Origin: JAICUY01 sp035708065
GTDB taxonomy: Bacteria; Chloroflexota; Limnocylindria; QHBO01
Direction: 5' to 3'
DNA: 27,216 nucleotides
NCBI GenBank assembly: GCA_035708065.1
Contig: DASSTC010000022.1
Location: 1 to 27,216, forward strand
Positions 7,719 through 17,149 of this stretch are shown here, in pieces. Within the stretch, counting starts at the first letter, position 1. Each line of letters starts with the position of its first letter. A program made the translations under genes and the position numbers. Under the pieces are notes generated by a model. That model was not told the DNA's origin, did not search any database, and was given only the letters and a program-made list of their open reading frames with translations.

Positions 7719-7723
7719 GATAA
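7715..7723 (-). promoter_or_regulatory. perfect-consensus DnaA box upstream of thyX
   Basis: The minus strand reads TTATCCACA, the bacterial DnaA-box consensus, an AT-rich 9-mer that is unexpected in such GC-rich DNA. It overlaps the right outer arm of the inverted repeat and lies about 44 nt before the thyX ATG. A weaker 7/9 match (ATATCCACC) lies on plus at 7681-7689. Confidence 0.4.
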
Positions 7724-7751
7724 GGGGCTGGTCGACGCGGCGCGGTCGCAG

Positions 7752-7757
7752 TACACT
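7752..7757 (+). promoter_or_regulatory. candidate -10 box for thyX
   Basis: TACACT, 9 nt before the ATG at 7767, implies a leader of only a few bases. No good -35 hexamer is present at the usual spacing. Confidence 0.45.
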
Positions 7758-7766
7758 CGGCGGGTC

Positions 7767-8702
7767 ATGCCCGCAGCTTCCAGCGACGTTTCGGCCCGGC
7801 TGATCTTTCCCACCAAGGAGATCGTCGAGGAGTTCTACCTGCCGATCATCTACACCGCCTGCCGGACCTGCTACAGCGAGCAGGTCCCCGAGCAGATCTG
7901 GGACAAGGCGGTGTCGCGCCAGGTGGCCGACGAAAAGCAGCAGAACCTGGTCCGCAAGGTGATGGAGTCGGGCCACGGCTCGACGATCGAGCACGTCAAC
8001 TTCACGTTCGCGATCTCGGGCGTGACCCGGACGCTGTCGCACCAGCTCGTCCGCCATCGCGCCGGGACGGCGTTCGACCAGCAGTCGCAGCGCTACGTCT
8101 CATTCAAGAAGCGTGACAACTACACGGTCCCGGAGTCGATCACCGGGGGTGAGCTGCCCGACGACCTGGCGGGCCGGTTCCAGCGGGCGATCGACGACAA
8201 CCTCGAGCTCTATGGCCAGCTGCTGCAGGCCGAGGTGCCGGCGGAGGACGCGCGCTTCATCTTCCCCAACGCCATGCAGACCAACCTGATCATGACGGTC
8301 AACCTGCGGCAGCTGATCCACATGTCCGGCCTGCGGCTGTGCACCATGGCCCAGTGGGAGATCCGCCAGCTCTTCAAGCAGATCCGCCACGAGATCTTCC
8401 GCGTCTCACCGTTCTTCGGCTCGTTCCTGGCGCCGAAATGCGTGCCGCTCGGCTACTGCGACGAGATGGGCAACCGCGACGAGCACTGTCGCATCCGCCC
8501 GCATCGGGACAACGTCATGGCGGTGTGGGAGGCATACAAGGGCGGCAGGCTGGCCGAGACCGATGGGCCGATCGTCCCGGAGACCTCGCCGCATCGACCG
8601 CGGCCGCGGCGCGTGCCCGTGCCGGTGGCATCCGACGACGTCGTCCCGGAGCGCCCGGTCGCCATGGCCAGCGAGTCAGCCGGCGACGCCGACCGGGTCT
8701 AG
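7767..8702 (+). CDS. thyX: flavin-dependent thymidylate synthase
   Basis: Makes dTMP from dUMP with methylenetetrahydrofolate, FAD and NADPH. The ThyX motif is clear at 96-109 (RHRAGTAFDQQSQR), matching RHRxxSx5SxR with Thr in place of the first Ser. ESGHGSTIEHVNFTF and the C-terminal NLRQLIHM...AQWEIRQL regions are also typical. The 311 aa are longer than the core 220-250: after the core comes a Cys/His cluster (KCVPLGYC...EHC, seen in some ThyX subgroups and possibly metal-binding) and a Pro/Arg-rich tail of about 50 residues. ATG 7767 is preferred over an upstream GTG (7716) because TACACT precedes it. A DnaA-box match in the promoter region hints at replication-linked control. Confidence 0.96.
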   Translation: MPAASSDVSARLIFPTKEIVEEFYLPIIYTACRTCYSEQVPEQIWDKAVSRQVADEKQQNLVRKVMESGHGSTIEHVNFTFAISGVTRTLSHQLVRHRAGTAFDQQSQRYVSFKKRDNYTVPESITGGELPDDLAGRFQRAIDDNLELYGQLLQAEVPAEDARFIFPNAMQTNLIMTVNLRQLIHMSGLRLCTMAQWEIRQLFKQIRHEIFRVSPFFGSFLAPKCVPLGYCDEMGNRDEHCRIRPHRDNVMAVWEAYKGGRLAETDGPIVPETSPHRPRPRRVPVPVASDDVVPERPVAMASESAGDADRV

Positions 8703-8704
8703 GC

Positions 8705-9151
8705 CTACCAGTCGGGGCCGGGATGCCCCTCGTTCAGGGCGAATGCCCGCAGCTCATCCTCGCAGGCGGCAACGAGGCGCCGCGCCTCGGCCAGGAAGAA
8801 TGAGCCCATCTTCGAGGAATCGATGATCAGCAGCGTGTGGCCGCGGTCGTTGCGGTCGAGCACGATGCGGTCCTCGCCGTGGTAGCTGATCGCCCAGTTC
8901 GACTGCAGCTGCACCAGCTCGGCGAGGAGCACTTTCTCGTTGAACGCCCAGTCGAGGAACGACGCGTTGAGCGCCACCACCACGTCCCGCAGCTGGTGCG
9001 TCGTGTTGCGCCGCAGGCGCGACAGGAAGTGGACCATCCGCAGCTGCGCGAACGGATCGCCGGCGCGCGCGATCTGCGGTGGCGCCAGCGATGGGTCGGG
9101 CATCCCCTCGGGGGGAGCGCCGAGCAGGCTGGACGCGGCCGCATCGGTCAA
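8705..9151 (-). CDS. hypothetical protein coupled to the sulfurtransferase
   Basis: I do not recognise the family. The 148-aa product is soluble and has no signal peptide or membrane segment. It has a central helical region (DPFAQLRMVHFLSRLRRNTTHQLRD) and a C-terminal beta-like part with GEDRIVLDRNDRGHTLLII. The most economical start is TTG at 9151, whose TTGA overlaps the stop of the upstream sulfurtransferase, implying coupled translation. The frame stays open to 9211 but that part lies inside the sulfurtransferase gene. Its stop lies 2 bp from the thyX stop, and the two stops form the palindrome TAGGCCTA. Expression with a rhodanese is the only functional clue. Confidence 0.72.
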   Translation of the reverse strand: MTDAAASSLLGAPPEGMPDPSLAPPQIARAGDPFAQLRMVHFLSRLRRNTTHQLRDVVVALNASFLDWAFNEKVLLAELVQLQSNWAISYHGEDRIVLDRNDRGHTLLIIDSSKMGSFFLAEARRLVAACEDELRAFALNEGHPGPDW

Positions 9152-10029
9152 TTGCGCGAGCCGTCCCCGGTCTCGATCGGCACGCCGACCAGCGATCCAT
9201 ACTCGGTCCACGAACCGTCGTAGTTCCGCACGTTCGGGTAGCCGAGCAGCTCGGAAAGCACGAACCAGGTGTGGCTCGAGCGCTCACCGATGCGGCAGTA
9301 GGCGACGATCTCCTTGTCCTCGGTGATGCCGCGGTCGGCGTAGAGCTGCCGGAGCTCGTCGAGCGGCTTGAACGTTCCGTCCTCGCCGACCGCCGTCGAC
9401 CAGGGAACGTTGACTGCGCCGGGGACGTGGCCCTTGCGCTGGGCGGCCTCCTGCGGCAGCCCGGCGGGGGCCGACAGCTCACCGCTGTACTCCGCGGGCG
9501 ATCGCACGTCGACCAGGCCGCGCTCGGCCTGACCGATGCCCTTGATCACCTCTTCGCGGTAGGCGCGCAGCTCCTCCCGGGTCCCGTCGCCGACGGTGAT
9601 CGAACCGCCGGGGTGCTGCGGCGCATCGGTGGTCAACGGCAGGCCGGCGGCCTCGACCTTGGCGCGCCCGCCGTCGAGCAGCCGCACATGGTCGATGCGG
9701 TGGTAGCGCAGCTGCCAATACGCCCACGCCGCGAACCAATTGTGGTTGTCGCCGTACAGCACGATGAGCGTGTCGTCGTCGACACCCGCCGAACGCAGCA
9801 GCGCCTGCAGGTCGTCGCGGCTGACCAGGTCGCGCCGCAGCGGATCGGTCAGCTGGGTCATCCAGTTGATCCCGGTCGCGCCGGGCAGGTGCCCCTCGTC
9901 GTACGACCGGGTGTTGACGTCAACCTCGAGGAAGCGAACCTTCGGATCGGCGAGGTGAGCGCGCGCCCAGTCGATATCGACGAGGGCAGCGGGTAGCGAG
10001 GCGGGGTGAGCGGCGTGAACAGCCGTCAT
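9148..10029 (-). CDS. tandem-rhodanese thiosulfate sulfurtransferase
   Basis: Two-domain rhodanese of 293 aa. The N-terminal domain (about 15-140) is non-catalytic and has the typical DxRxxxxYxxGHLPGA-like stretch (DVNTRSYDEGHLPGA) and LYGDNHNWFAAW with no Cys at the active-site position. The C-terminal domain (about 165-285) has DVRSPAEY, GHVPGAVNVPW and the active loop CRIGERS with the persulfide-forming Cys245. It transfers sulfane sulfur from thiosulfate or a related donor to an acceptor such as cyanide or a thiol. The CRIGER loop is closer to actinobacterial CysA-type enzymes than to mercaptopyruvate transferases. ATG 10029 is the start, with AAGGAG about 13 nt upstream. The next gene overlaps its stop. 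Confidence 0.94.
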   Translation of the reverse strand: MTAVHAAHPASLPAALVDIDWARAHLADPKVRFLEVDVNTRSYDEGHLPGATGINWMTQLTDPLRRDLVSRDDLQALLRSAGVDDDTLIVLYGDNHNWFAAWAYWQLRYHRIDHVRLLDGGRAKVEAAGLPLTTDAPQHPGGSITVGDGTREELRAYREEVIKGIGQAERGLVDVRSPAEYSGELSAPAGLPQEAAQRKGHVPGAVNVPWSTAVGEDGTFKPLDELRQLYADRGITEDKEIVAYCRIGERSSHTWFVLSELLGYPNVRNYDGSWTEYGSLVGVPIETGDGSRN

Positions 10030-10147
10030 GAGTGAGTGGAGACTCCTTCGAGTCGGTGGTCGACGGGCGCGCGGGCTGTTGCCGCGCGGGCGGGAGGAAT
10101 GCAGGCGGCCGAATCCCGACCGATCTGGTCGGAGTATGGCGCAGCTC

Positions 10148-10171
10148 CCGCCGGCCATCAAGGGCCGGCGG
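10148..10171 (-). terminator. GC-rich hairpin after the secreted protein gene
   Basis: Perfect 9-bp arms ccgccggcc (10148-10156) and ggccggcgg (10163-10171) with a 6-nt loop, 11 nt past the stop of the minus-strand gene at 10183. No T-tract follows, so it may be a Rho-type or mRNA-stabilising hairpin rather than a classical terminator. Confidence 0.55.
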
Positions 10172-10182
10172 TCAGACGGCGG

Positions 10183-10746
10183 TCAGTGCTTGTTCTGCCC
10201 CGGTGCAGTGGCGCGGCCCGGCGCGTCCGCCGCGGCGCCATGCGCAGCGTTGCCGCCGCCGTGCCCGCCACTCATGACCCAGCCGATCCCCGGCGACAGG
10301 TTGAGCGACGGATCGGCATCGTTCAGCTGGCGGGCGATCTGGCCCCAGCCCATGCCACCGTCGAGCATCTGCTGCAGGTCGGCCACCGAGGTCCCGCTGG
10401 CATCGGACCAGGCCAGCAGGCGCACCGCGCCGCCCACGCCGTTCGACTCGATGAGCGACTTCAACGTCGCGGCATCCGTGTCGATGCCAGCCGTCGAGAG
10501 CCGATCCAGCACGTTGGCGATGAGCTCGTCGGATGGCGATGCGTTGCTGTCGACGTGGTCGGCCTCGCCCTTGTCCTCATCGGTGCCTTCGCTCTCATCG
10601 GCCGAACCCGATGCGGCGGGCTCGTGCGAGGCGGCAACGGGTGATCGGTGCTCGAGCGCAACGGGGTTGCGGACGGCGAAGGCGGTGCCGGCGACGAGCA
10701 GCAGCAGGGCGACCACGGCGAGGGCGACGTGCGGGAATCGGTTCAT
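10183..10746 (-). CDS. secreted hypothetical protein
   Basis: The 187-aa product begins with a standard Sec signal peptide: basic N-terminus, hydrophobic core VALAVVALLLLVAG and a likely cleavage site after TAFA (residue 24). The mature part has an acidic, low-complexity segment (about 40-75, rich in Ser, Glu and Asp), a folded helical region (LIANVLDRLSTAGIDTDAATLKSLIES) and a WSDASGTSVADLQQMLDGGMGWGQIARQL segment, then a Gly/His/Ala-rich tail. I know the GxGWGQIA pattern from uncharacterised exported proteins only. A TACAAC hexamer 7 nt before the ATG (10754-10759) resembles the leaderless boxes but lacks the final T. A strong hairpin follows the gene. Confidence 0.8.
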   Translation of the reverse strand: MNRFPHVALAVVALLLLVAGTAFAVRNPVALEHRSPVAASHEPAASGSADESEGTDEDKGEADHVDSNASPSDELIANVLDRLSTAGIDTDAATLKSLIESNGVGGAVRLLAWSDASGTSVADLQQMLDGGMGWGQIARQLNDADPSLNLSPGIGWVMSGGHGGGNAAHGAAADAPGRATAPGQNKH

Positions 10747-10827
10747 GACGCAGGTTGTAACGCATTCAGGCCTTCCGCGTTATCCCCAAAAGCGCCGTTG
10801 CGGTGCCGATGCACACCGCTCGGCTAG

Positions 10828-10833
10828 TACTCT
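10828..10833 (+). promoter_or_regulatory. candidate -10 box for the leader ORF and TTG-start gene
   Basis: TACTCT on plus, 13 nt before the leader ORF's ATG, predicting a very short 5' end for the leader ORF and about 85 nt of RNA before the TTG-start gene. Confidence 0.35.
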
Positions 10834-10846
10834 CGTCTGGTTCCGG

Positions 10847-10927
10847 ATGACCGCTCCGGCCGCGTACCGTGCAGCGACACGGCCGCGGGCTCTCTCCGCG
10901 GCGGCTTCCCCAAGGAGGGATGGTTGA
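10847..10927 (+). CDS. 26-codon leader ORF coupled to the downstream gene
   Basis: ATG at 10847 opens a 26-aa Arg/Ala-rich frame (MTAPAAYRAATRPRALSAAA, then six more residues). Its TGA (10925-10927) overlaps the TTG start of the next gene as TTGA. Ribosomes finishing it would stop exactly on the downstream Shine-Dalgarno and start. It also spans the hairpin at 10882-10902, so its translation would unfold that structure. No amino-acid run typical of attenuators is present. It may also be non-coding leader; sequence alone cannot settle this. Confidence 0.4.
   Translation: MTAPAAYRAATRPRALSAAASPRRDG
10882..10902 (+). repeat. 5'-leader hairpin before a Shine-Dalgarno
   Basis: Arms gccgcgg (10882-10888) and ccgcggc (10896-10902) with a 7-nt loop, 9 nt before the AAGGAGG. 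A smaller stem ccgtg/cacgg (10867-10871, 10878-10882) lies just upstream, so the leader RNA is structured. Confidence 0.5.
10912..10918 (+). promoter_or_regulatory. Shine-Dalgarno deciding the TTG start
   Basis: AAGGAGG lies 5 nt before TTG 10924. An out-of-frame ATG at 10920 is closer (1 nt) and is therefore a poor start. Confidence 0.65.
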
Positions 10928-11499
10928 CCTTCTGGAACTGGCGCCGTGGCGCACCCAACGGCGCAACCGTCGGCAATACCGCGGTCGCCCTCGCCCCCGA
11001 GCTTGCCCCGATCGAGCTGTACACGGCCGATGCCCGCGTGGTCGGCTGGATCGCGGCCAACGGCCGGCGCGTCACCGACCTGCTCAACGAGCAGGACGAG
11101 CTGCGCCTGTGGCGGCCGCTCCCCGGCCCGCTCGACGAGGAGCCGCAGTCATTGCCCGACCCACGACGCGCCGACGGTGAGGAATGGCAGTCCGTCGTCA
11201 CCGAGACGATGATCCTGGCGATGCCCCCCGAGTGGCGTGCCAGCCGGCAGCTGCGGCTGCACAAGCGCCTCCGCCGCGTCGCGCTCAGCGCCGGTCCGTT
11301 CCAGGTGACCGGCAACCTGCACCTCCACCCGGGGGTCGAGGTCGGGCCGCACCTGCTGGTCCGCGGCCAGCGCTTCCTGCCGCTGACCGATGCCTACATC
11401 CTCCACGGCGGCGAGCCCCCGTTCGAGCACGTCGTCTCGGTCGTGATCGTCAACACGGCGCACGTCACCAGCCTGACGCCGCTCGTCACGCTCGCCTAG
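10924..11499 (+). CDS. hypothetical protein, TTG start
   Basis: I do not recognise the family with confidence. The 191-aa product is soluble, without signal peptide or membrane helices. Its pattern looks beta-rich: IELYTADARVVGWIAANGRRVTDLLN in the N-terminal third, a variable acidic middle, then HKRLRRVALSAGPFQVTGNLHLHPG and RGQRFLPLTDAYILHGG and a final VVSVVIVNTAHVTSL. The TTG start at 10924 is chosen because of the Shine-Dalgarno at 10912-10918; no in-frame ATG lies nearby. Its stop TAG and the stop of the convergent stress-protein gene share the palindrome CTAG (11496-11499). A structured leader with a small ORF precedes it, so post-transcriptional control is plausible. Confidence 0.82.
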   Translation: MTFWNWRRGAPNGATVGNTAVALAPELAPIELYTADARVVGWIAANGRRVTDLLNEQDELRLWRPLPGPLDEEPQSLPDPRRADGEEWQSVVTETMILAMPPEWRASRQLRLHKRLRRVALSAGPFQVTGNLHLHPGVEVGPHLLVRGQRFLPLTDAYILHGGEPPFEHVVSVVIVNTAHVTSLTPLVTLA

Positions 11500-12101
11500 C
11501 GGTCGGGATCGACCAGGGCCTCGTCCTCGGCGCTCACCTCGGCCGGCTGCGCGTCCGTGGCCCGGTCGACCTCGACGGCGCCCGCATCGCCGAGCAGCCG
11601 CTCGACGACCAGCGGCTTACCGGTCCGCACCGTCACCAGCGAGAGTCCCTGCTCGAGCTGCTGCTGGTGGTGTTCCGCCTGATGGCGCGGGATGCCGAGC
11701 CCGAGCAGGCCACCGAGCACGCCGCCGGTGACCGCGCCGGCGCCCGCCGCCAGCAGTGCGGTGCCGACCGCGCCCGCGGCCAGGAACGGACCGATCGCCG
11801 GCAGTGCGGCCAGGCCAAGCCAGGCCAGCGTTCCCCCGGACACCGCGCCGGTCACCGCGCCTCCGAACGCGCCGGGGCCGGCGGTGTTCGTCGTCTCCTC
11901 GACCTCGACGTCGGCATCGCGCGGTTCCTCGCGGCTGGCGAAGCCGATCTCGTCCCGCCCGTAGCCGGTCTCGCGCAGCCGCTCGACGGCCGCCTCGGCG
12001 GCGGTGCGATCACGGAAGCTCGCCACCACCACGGTGTGCGGCACGTCCTCGTCCACGGCCTGGTCGTATCCCGGATTGCGCCGGGTCTCGTCATGCAGCA
12101 T
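11496..12101 (-). CDS. YflT/general-stress-17M-like protein with glycine-zipper membrane segment
   Basis: The 201-aa protein has an N-terminal domain (about 20-60: HTVVVASFRDRTAAEAAVERL, then GYGRDEIGFASREE) like the GSP17M/YflT domain of Bacillus stress proteins. A hydrophobic Gly/Ala-rich segment follows (about 76-138) with glycine-zipper spacing, GxxxG repeats and an IGPFLAAG turn, probably two membrane-inserting helices. Then comes IPRHQAEHHQQQLEQGLSLVTV and an acidic tail. Related proteins are common in actinobacteria and Chloroflexota; their biochemical role is unknown. ATG 12101 is supported by AGGAGGAG 6 nt upstream; the longer open frame to 12539 runs into liuB and is rejected. It is divergent from liuB. 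Confidence 0.85.
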   Translation of the reverse strand: MLHDETRRNPGYDQAVDEDVPHTVVVASFRDRTAAEAAVERLRETGYGRDEIGFASREEPRDADVEVEETTNTAGPGAFGGAVTGAVSGGTLAWLGLAALPAIGPFLAAGAVGTALLAAGAGAVTGGVLGGLLGLGIPRHQAEHHQQQLEQGLSLVTVRTGKPLVVERLLGDAGAVEVDRATDAQPAEVSAEDEALVDPDR

Positions 12102-12171
12102 CGGGATCTCCTCCTGTTGCGCCGGTCCCGGCGCGTCGGCAGCAGGGAGGCAGGTTCGGTGCCAGCCGGGC

Positions 12172-12177
12172 GATAAT
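12172..12177 (+). promoter_or_regulatory. leaderless-type -10 box for liuB
   Basis: GATAAT, 6 nt before the ATG at 12184; no Shine-Dalgarno is present in the gap. It differs from TATAAT only at the first base. Confidence 0.5.
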
Positions 12178-12183
12178 CGGCAT

Positions 12184-13771
<1,588 letters not shown>

Positions 13772-13782
<11 letters not shown>

Positions 13783-16700
13783 CCCGCGCGATCCCGAGGC
13801 GGGCGTCCAACGCCGCGGCGCGGTCCAGATCAGCCGCTTCGGCCTGGCCGCTCGCCTCGAGCAGACGGATTGCCTTGCTGATTCCCCACGGCGCGGGGAC
13901 TTGCTCGAAGGCAGCCAGCGAGATGCGCGCCTCGGCGGCCGCCCCGGCGAGATCGCCCCGGGCCAGCGCCAGGCGACCGCGGACGAATGCCTCGCTGCCC
14001 GTGCGGTAGGGCGTCAGCCAGGCATCGTTGCCATCCCAGCGTCGCATCCGCTCGATCGCCGCGTCGACCAGGTCCAGCCGGCCGTCGGCGACCCAAGCAT
14101 CGAGCACCGTCTCCATCGCCGCGAAGAACGATGGCATCCCGGGCGCCTCGCTCCAGATGTCGAGCAGGTCGGGGCCTGGCTCGAACTCGGGGAGGAGGCC
14201 CGCCGCCACGAAGCGGAGGTCCATGGCGGCGTGCATGAACCGACCGAAGGGCGAATCCGGGAAGCTGGCGCGCTTCGGGTCGAGCCATGCGTTGGCGCGC
14301 GCCAGCGCATCGGTCCGGCCCTGGGCCAGGGCGATGGGAGTCAGGACGGTCCAGGTGCGAACCACCGGGCGGTGGTAGGCGTTCGCCTCGCCGATGGCGA
14401 TCGCCCGTTCGCCAGCGTTCCAGGCGAGCTCCCAGTCGCCGGTCACCAACGCTGCCTCGGCACGACCGAAGGCGACCCACGCCTCCTCCTCGCGCAGCCC
14501 GTGGGCGGTCGCCACCTCCTCCGCCCGATCCAGCAATGGACCGATGCGACGCGGCTCGGTTTCGGCGCAGAGCATGGCAGCGATGCGCAGTGCGGTACCC
14601 GCCCGCCGCGGGTTGCCTGCCCGGAGGGCAAGGTCGGCCAGCTGCAGGCTGCGGTTCACCAGCTCGTTCCGCTCCAGGCGCCCGAGCTCGAGGAGTATCC
14701 CGTTCAGCTGGAACTGCGCGTCGAGCTGCAGCCGGCCGTCACCGCCGGCCTGGGCGATGGCGACGACGCGTTCCAGATCGCGCACTACGTCCACGTTCGA
14801 GCGGTAGGCGATGCGTGCCCAGGCGCGTGTGTAGAGCAGCCTGGCCGTGGCCAGATCATCGGTCTCACCCAGGCGGGCGAGCGCTTCGTCCGCCAGGCGC
14901 TCGGCGTCGCCGAACAGCAGCTGCTCGATCAGCACGTCACCGAGGGCGCTGATGCTCTGCGCGTACCCGGCGCGCGCCGCCTCGCTGCCGCCGAGCTGCT
15001 GCTCGTACGCCGCGACCGCGGAACGATAGGCGATCACCGCCTGGTCCATGTCGCCGCTGAACGCGACCGCTTCCCCCAGCCGATGGAACCGGCGCGCGAC
15101 GAGCAGCGGCTCGTCCTCCGGCGCGACCGTCAGCGCTTGGCGCAGCTGCGTCGCAGCCGTCAGCGGCGCCGCGGTGGCCATCGACTGCACTGCGGCGCGC
15201 TCCAGCCAGGCGGCCGCCAGCCGGGCGAGCTCGGGCCGCTCGAGGTCGCCGGGCAACCGCGGTGTCAGCGTAGGCATCGCCTCGAGGGCGTCGGCAAGGT
15301 GATGCGCGATCTCCGCGGCAATGAGGTCGGACCGTTCACCGGACGCTTCCTCGAGCCACCGCGCCAGGCGAACGTGGAGGTGGGCGCGCTCCAGGCGAGC
15401 CAGGCTGGCGTAGCCCGCATCGCGCAGCAACGCATGCCGGTACGCGTACGTGTCACCGAGCATCGCCGGCCGCGGCCCGGCGAGCAAGGCGCGTGTCAAC
15501 AGCTCGTCGAGGGCCGCACGGCCGGCCGCGTCAAGCGCGCCGAGTGACTGCTCGATGAAGCGACGCCCGGCGACCGAGGCGCGGCGAGCCAGGCGGCGCG
15601 TATCGGCCGGCAGGTCGTCGAGCTGCGACGCGTAGATCGCCTGGACGGTCGACGGCAGCGGCGCATCGGTCGGCGAGGTGGTGAGCCGCCAGCCGCCCTG
15701 CTCGGGCACGAGGATGCCCACGCTGATCCAGGATCGCAGCAGTTCCTCGATGAACAGCGGGTTGCCATCGGATCGCTCGACCAGGCTGTCGACGAGGTCC
15801 GCGGGCAGCGCGTCGCCGACGAGGTGGCTGACCAGCGCTCGGGCGTCCAGTGGCGCCAGCGGCTCGAGGTCGAGGCGAAGCCGGCCGTGCTCGGCGTCGG
15901 GCGCGCTCCAGTCCGGCAGCCGCTCAACCAGCGCGGGGCGCGCGGAGCCGACCACGATCCGGCCGGCATCGGCCGCCGCGTCGAGGAAGGCGAGCAGATC
16001 GGGCTCGGCCCAGTGGAGATCCTCGAGCAGCCACGCGGAGCGCCCCGACGAGGTGCCTGGTTCGAGTGCCGCCAGCGCCTCGATCCATGCCGCGAACCGC
16101 TCGTCGCGCTCGGTCGGCGACGCGGGGGCAGCGGTTGCGGGACGCACCAGCGCGAGGGATTCGTCAACGAGCGTGCCGCGACGTGGTTGGGCGATGCCAG
16201 CGTCCGTCAGCCGCGTTTCCATCGCGGCGCGCAGCTCCGCATCCGGGGCAGCGCCACTGACCTCGAGCGCACCGAGCAGCAGCTGGGCGACCGGCTCAAA
16301 CGCCGACGCGCCGCTCGGTCGCACGAACGCCCGCCACACCGGCTGCCCCTCGGCGGCCAGGCCATCGGCCACCGCAGCCAGCAGGCGGCTCTTGCCGACC
16401 CCGGGCGGCGCAACGATCAGCCAGCGCAGGCCGGCGTCGGCGGCTGAAACGCTCTCGACGATCTGCTGCACGACGGCGTCGCGGCCGATCATCGGCGCGC
16501 GCAACGATCCCATCGCGCGACTGCGCTCGGGGCGAGGCAGGAGGCGCAGCGCCACCGCGGCGCGCACCGGCTCGGACTTGCCCTTCAGCGTCAGCGCGTC
16601 GACCGGCTCGAGCTCGACCGTCGCCGCGGTCGCGAAGGCGGTCAGCTCGCCGACGAGCACCTGCGACGGCTGAGCGGCGGCCTGGAGCCGCGCGGCGACG

Positions 16701-17104
16701 TTGACCGTGTCGCCGGTCACCCGCCCGACGTCGGGTCCGGATTCGGCGGAGACGACCTCGCCGGTGTTGATGCCGATTCGGACCTGCAGCCGGCCGGGCT
16801 CGAGGCCGATCTGCGCCGACAGTCCCTCCACGGCGCCGATGAGTGCCAGTCCGGCCGCGATCGCGCGCTCGGCATCGTCGTCGCGGCTGCGTGGCAGGCC
16901 GAAGACCGCCATCGCCGCGTCGCCGATGAACTTCTCGAGCTGCCCACGGTGTCGCTGCACGACGTCACGAACGGTCGCGAAGTAGGCGTCCTGGATGGTG
17001 GCCACGTCCTCCGGATCGAGCCCCTCGGACAGTGGCGTGAACCCGACGAGGTCGGCGAACAGGACCGACACGATCCGGCGCTCGAGGGACCGCGGTGGAT
17101 CCAT
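13772..17104 (-). CDS. class III adenylate cyclase-AAA ATPase-TPR regulator
   Basis: A 1110-aa multidomain signalling protein. The N-terminal class III cyclase domain (about 8-190) has a complete active site: metal Asp18 (LFADLVGFT) and Asp62 (EKFIGDAAMAVFG), adenine-selecting Lys58 and Asp132, and transition-state Asn135 and Arg139 (GDTVNVAAR), so it should make cAMP. Then comes a STAND/AAA-type ATPase (from GRDAVV at about 207) with Walker A APPGVGKS (Lys238) and Walker B-like LLEDLHWAEPD, and a long Ala/Leu-rich C-terminal half with TPR-like helical repeats. No C-terminal HTH is seen. ATG 17104 is chosen because TAGAGT stands 7 nt upstream. The inducing ligand or partner is unknown. Confidence 0.92.
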
Positions 17105-17111
17105 GCGCGGC

Positions 17112-17117
17112 ACTCTA
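17112..17117 (-). promoter_or_regulatory. leaderless-type -10 box for the cyclase-ATPase gene
   Basis: The minus strand reads TAGAGT, then 7 nt, then ATG 17104. It also contains the GT of a rival in-frame GTG (17113), which this box argues against. The gene can thus be transcribed independently of the VOC gene 45 bp upstream. Confidence 0.5.
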
Positions 17118-17149
17118 CGCGAGGCCGCTCGCGGTGAACAGGGTTGCGC

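Noticed and set aside
7716..7766. Upstream GTG start for thyX
   Set aside because: It would add 17 residues without homology and lies inside the DnaA-box/palindrome region; ATG 7767 has a -10-like TACACT just upstream.
10780..10788. Second DnaA-like box TTATCCCCA
   Set aside because: It has one mismatch at a critical base and no companions, so it is not evidence for an origin here.
10920..11180. ATG 10920 reading frame just before the TTG-start gene
   Set aside because: Only 1 nt separates it from the AAGGAGG, and the product is Arg/Pro-rich shadow sequence of the 191-aa gene.
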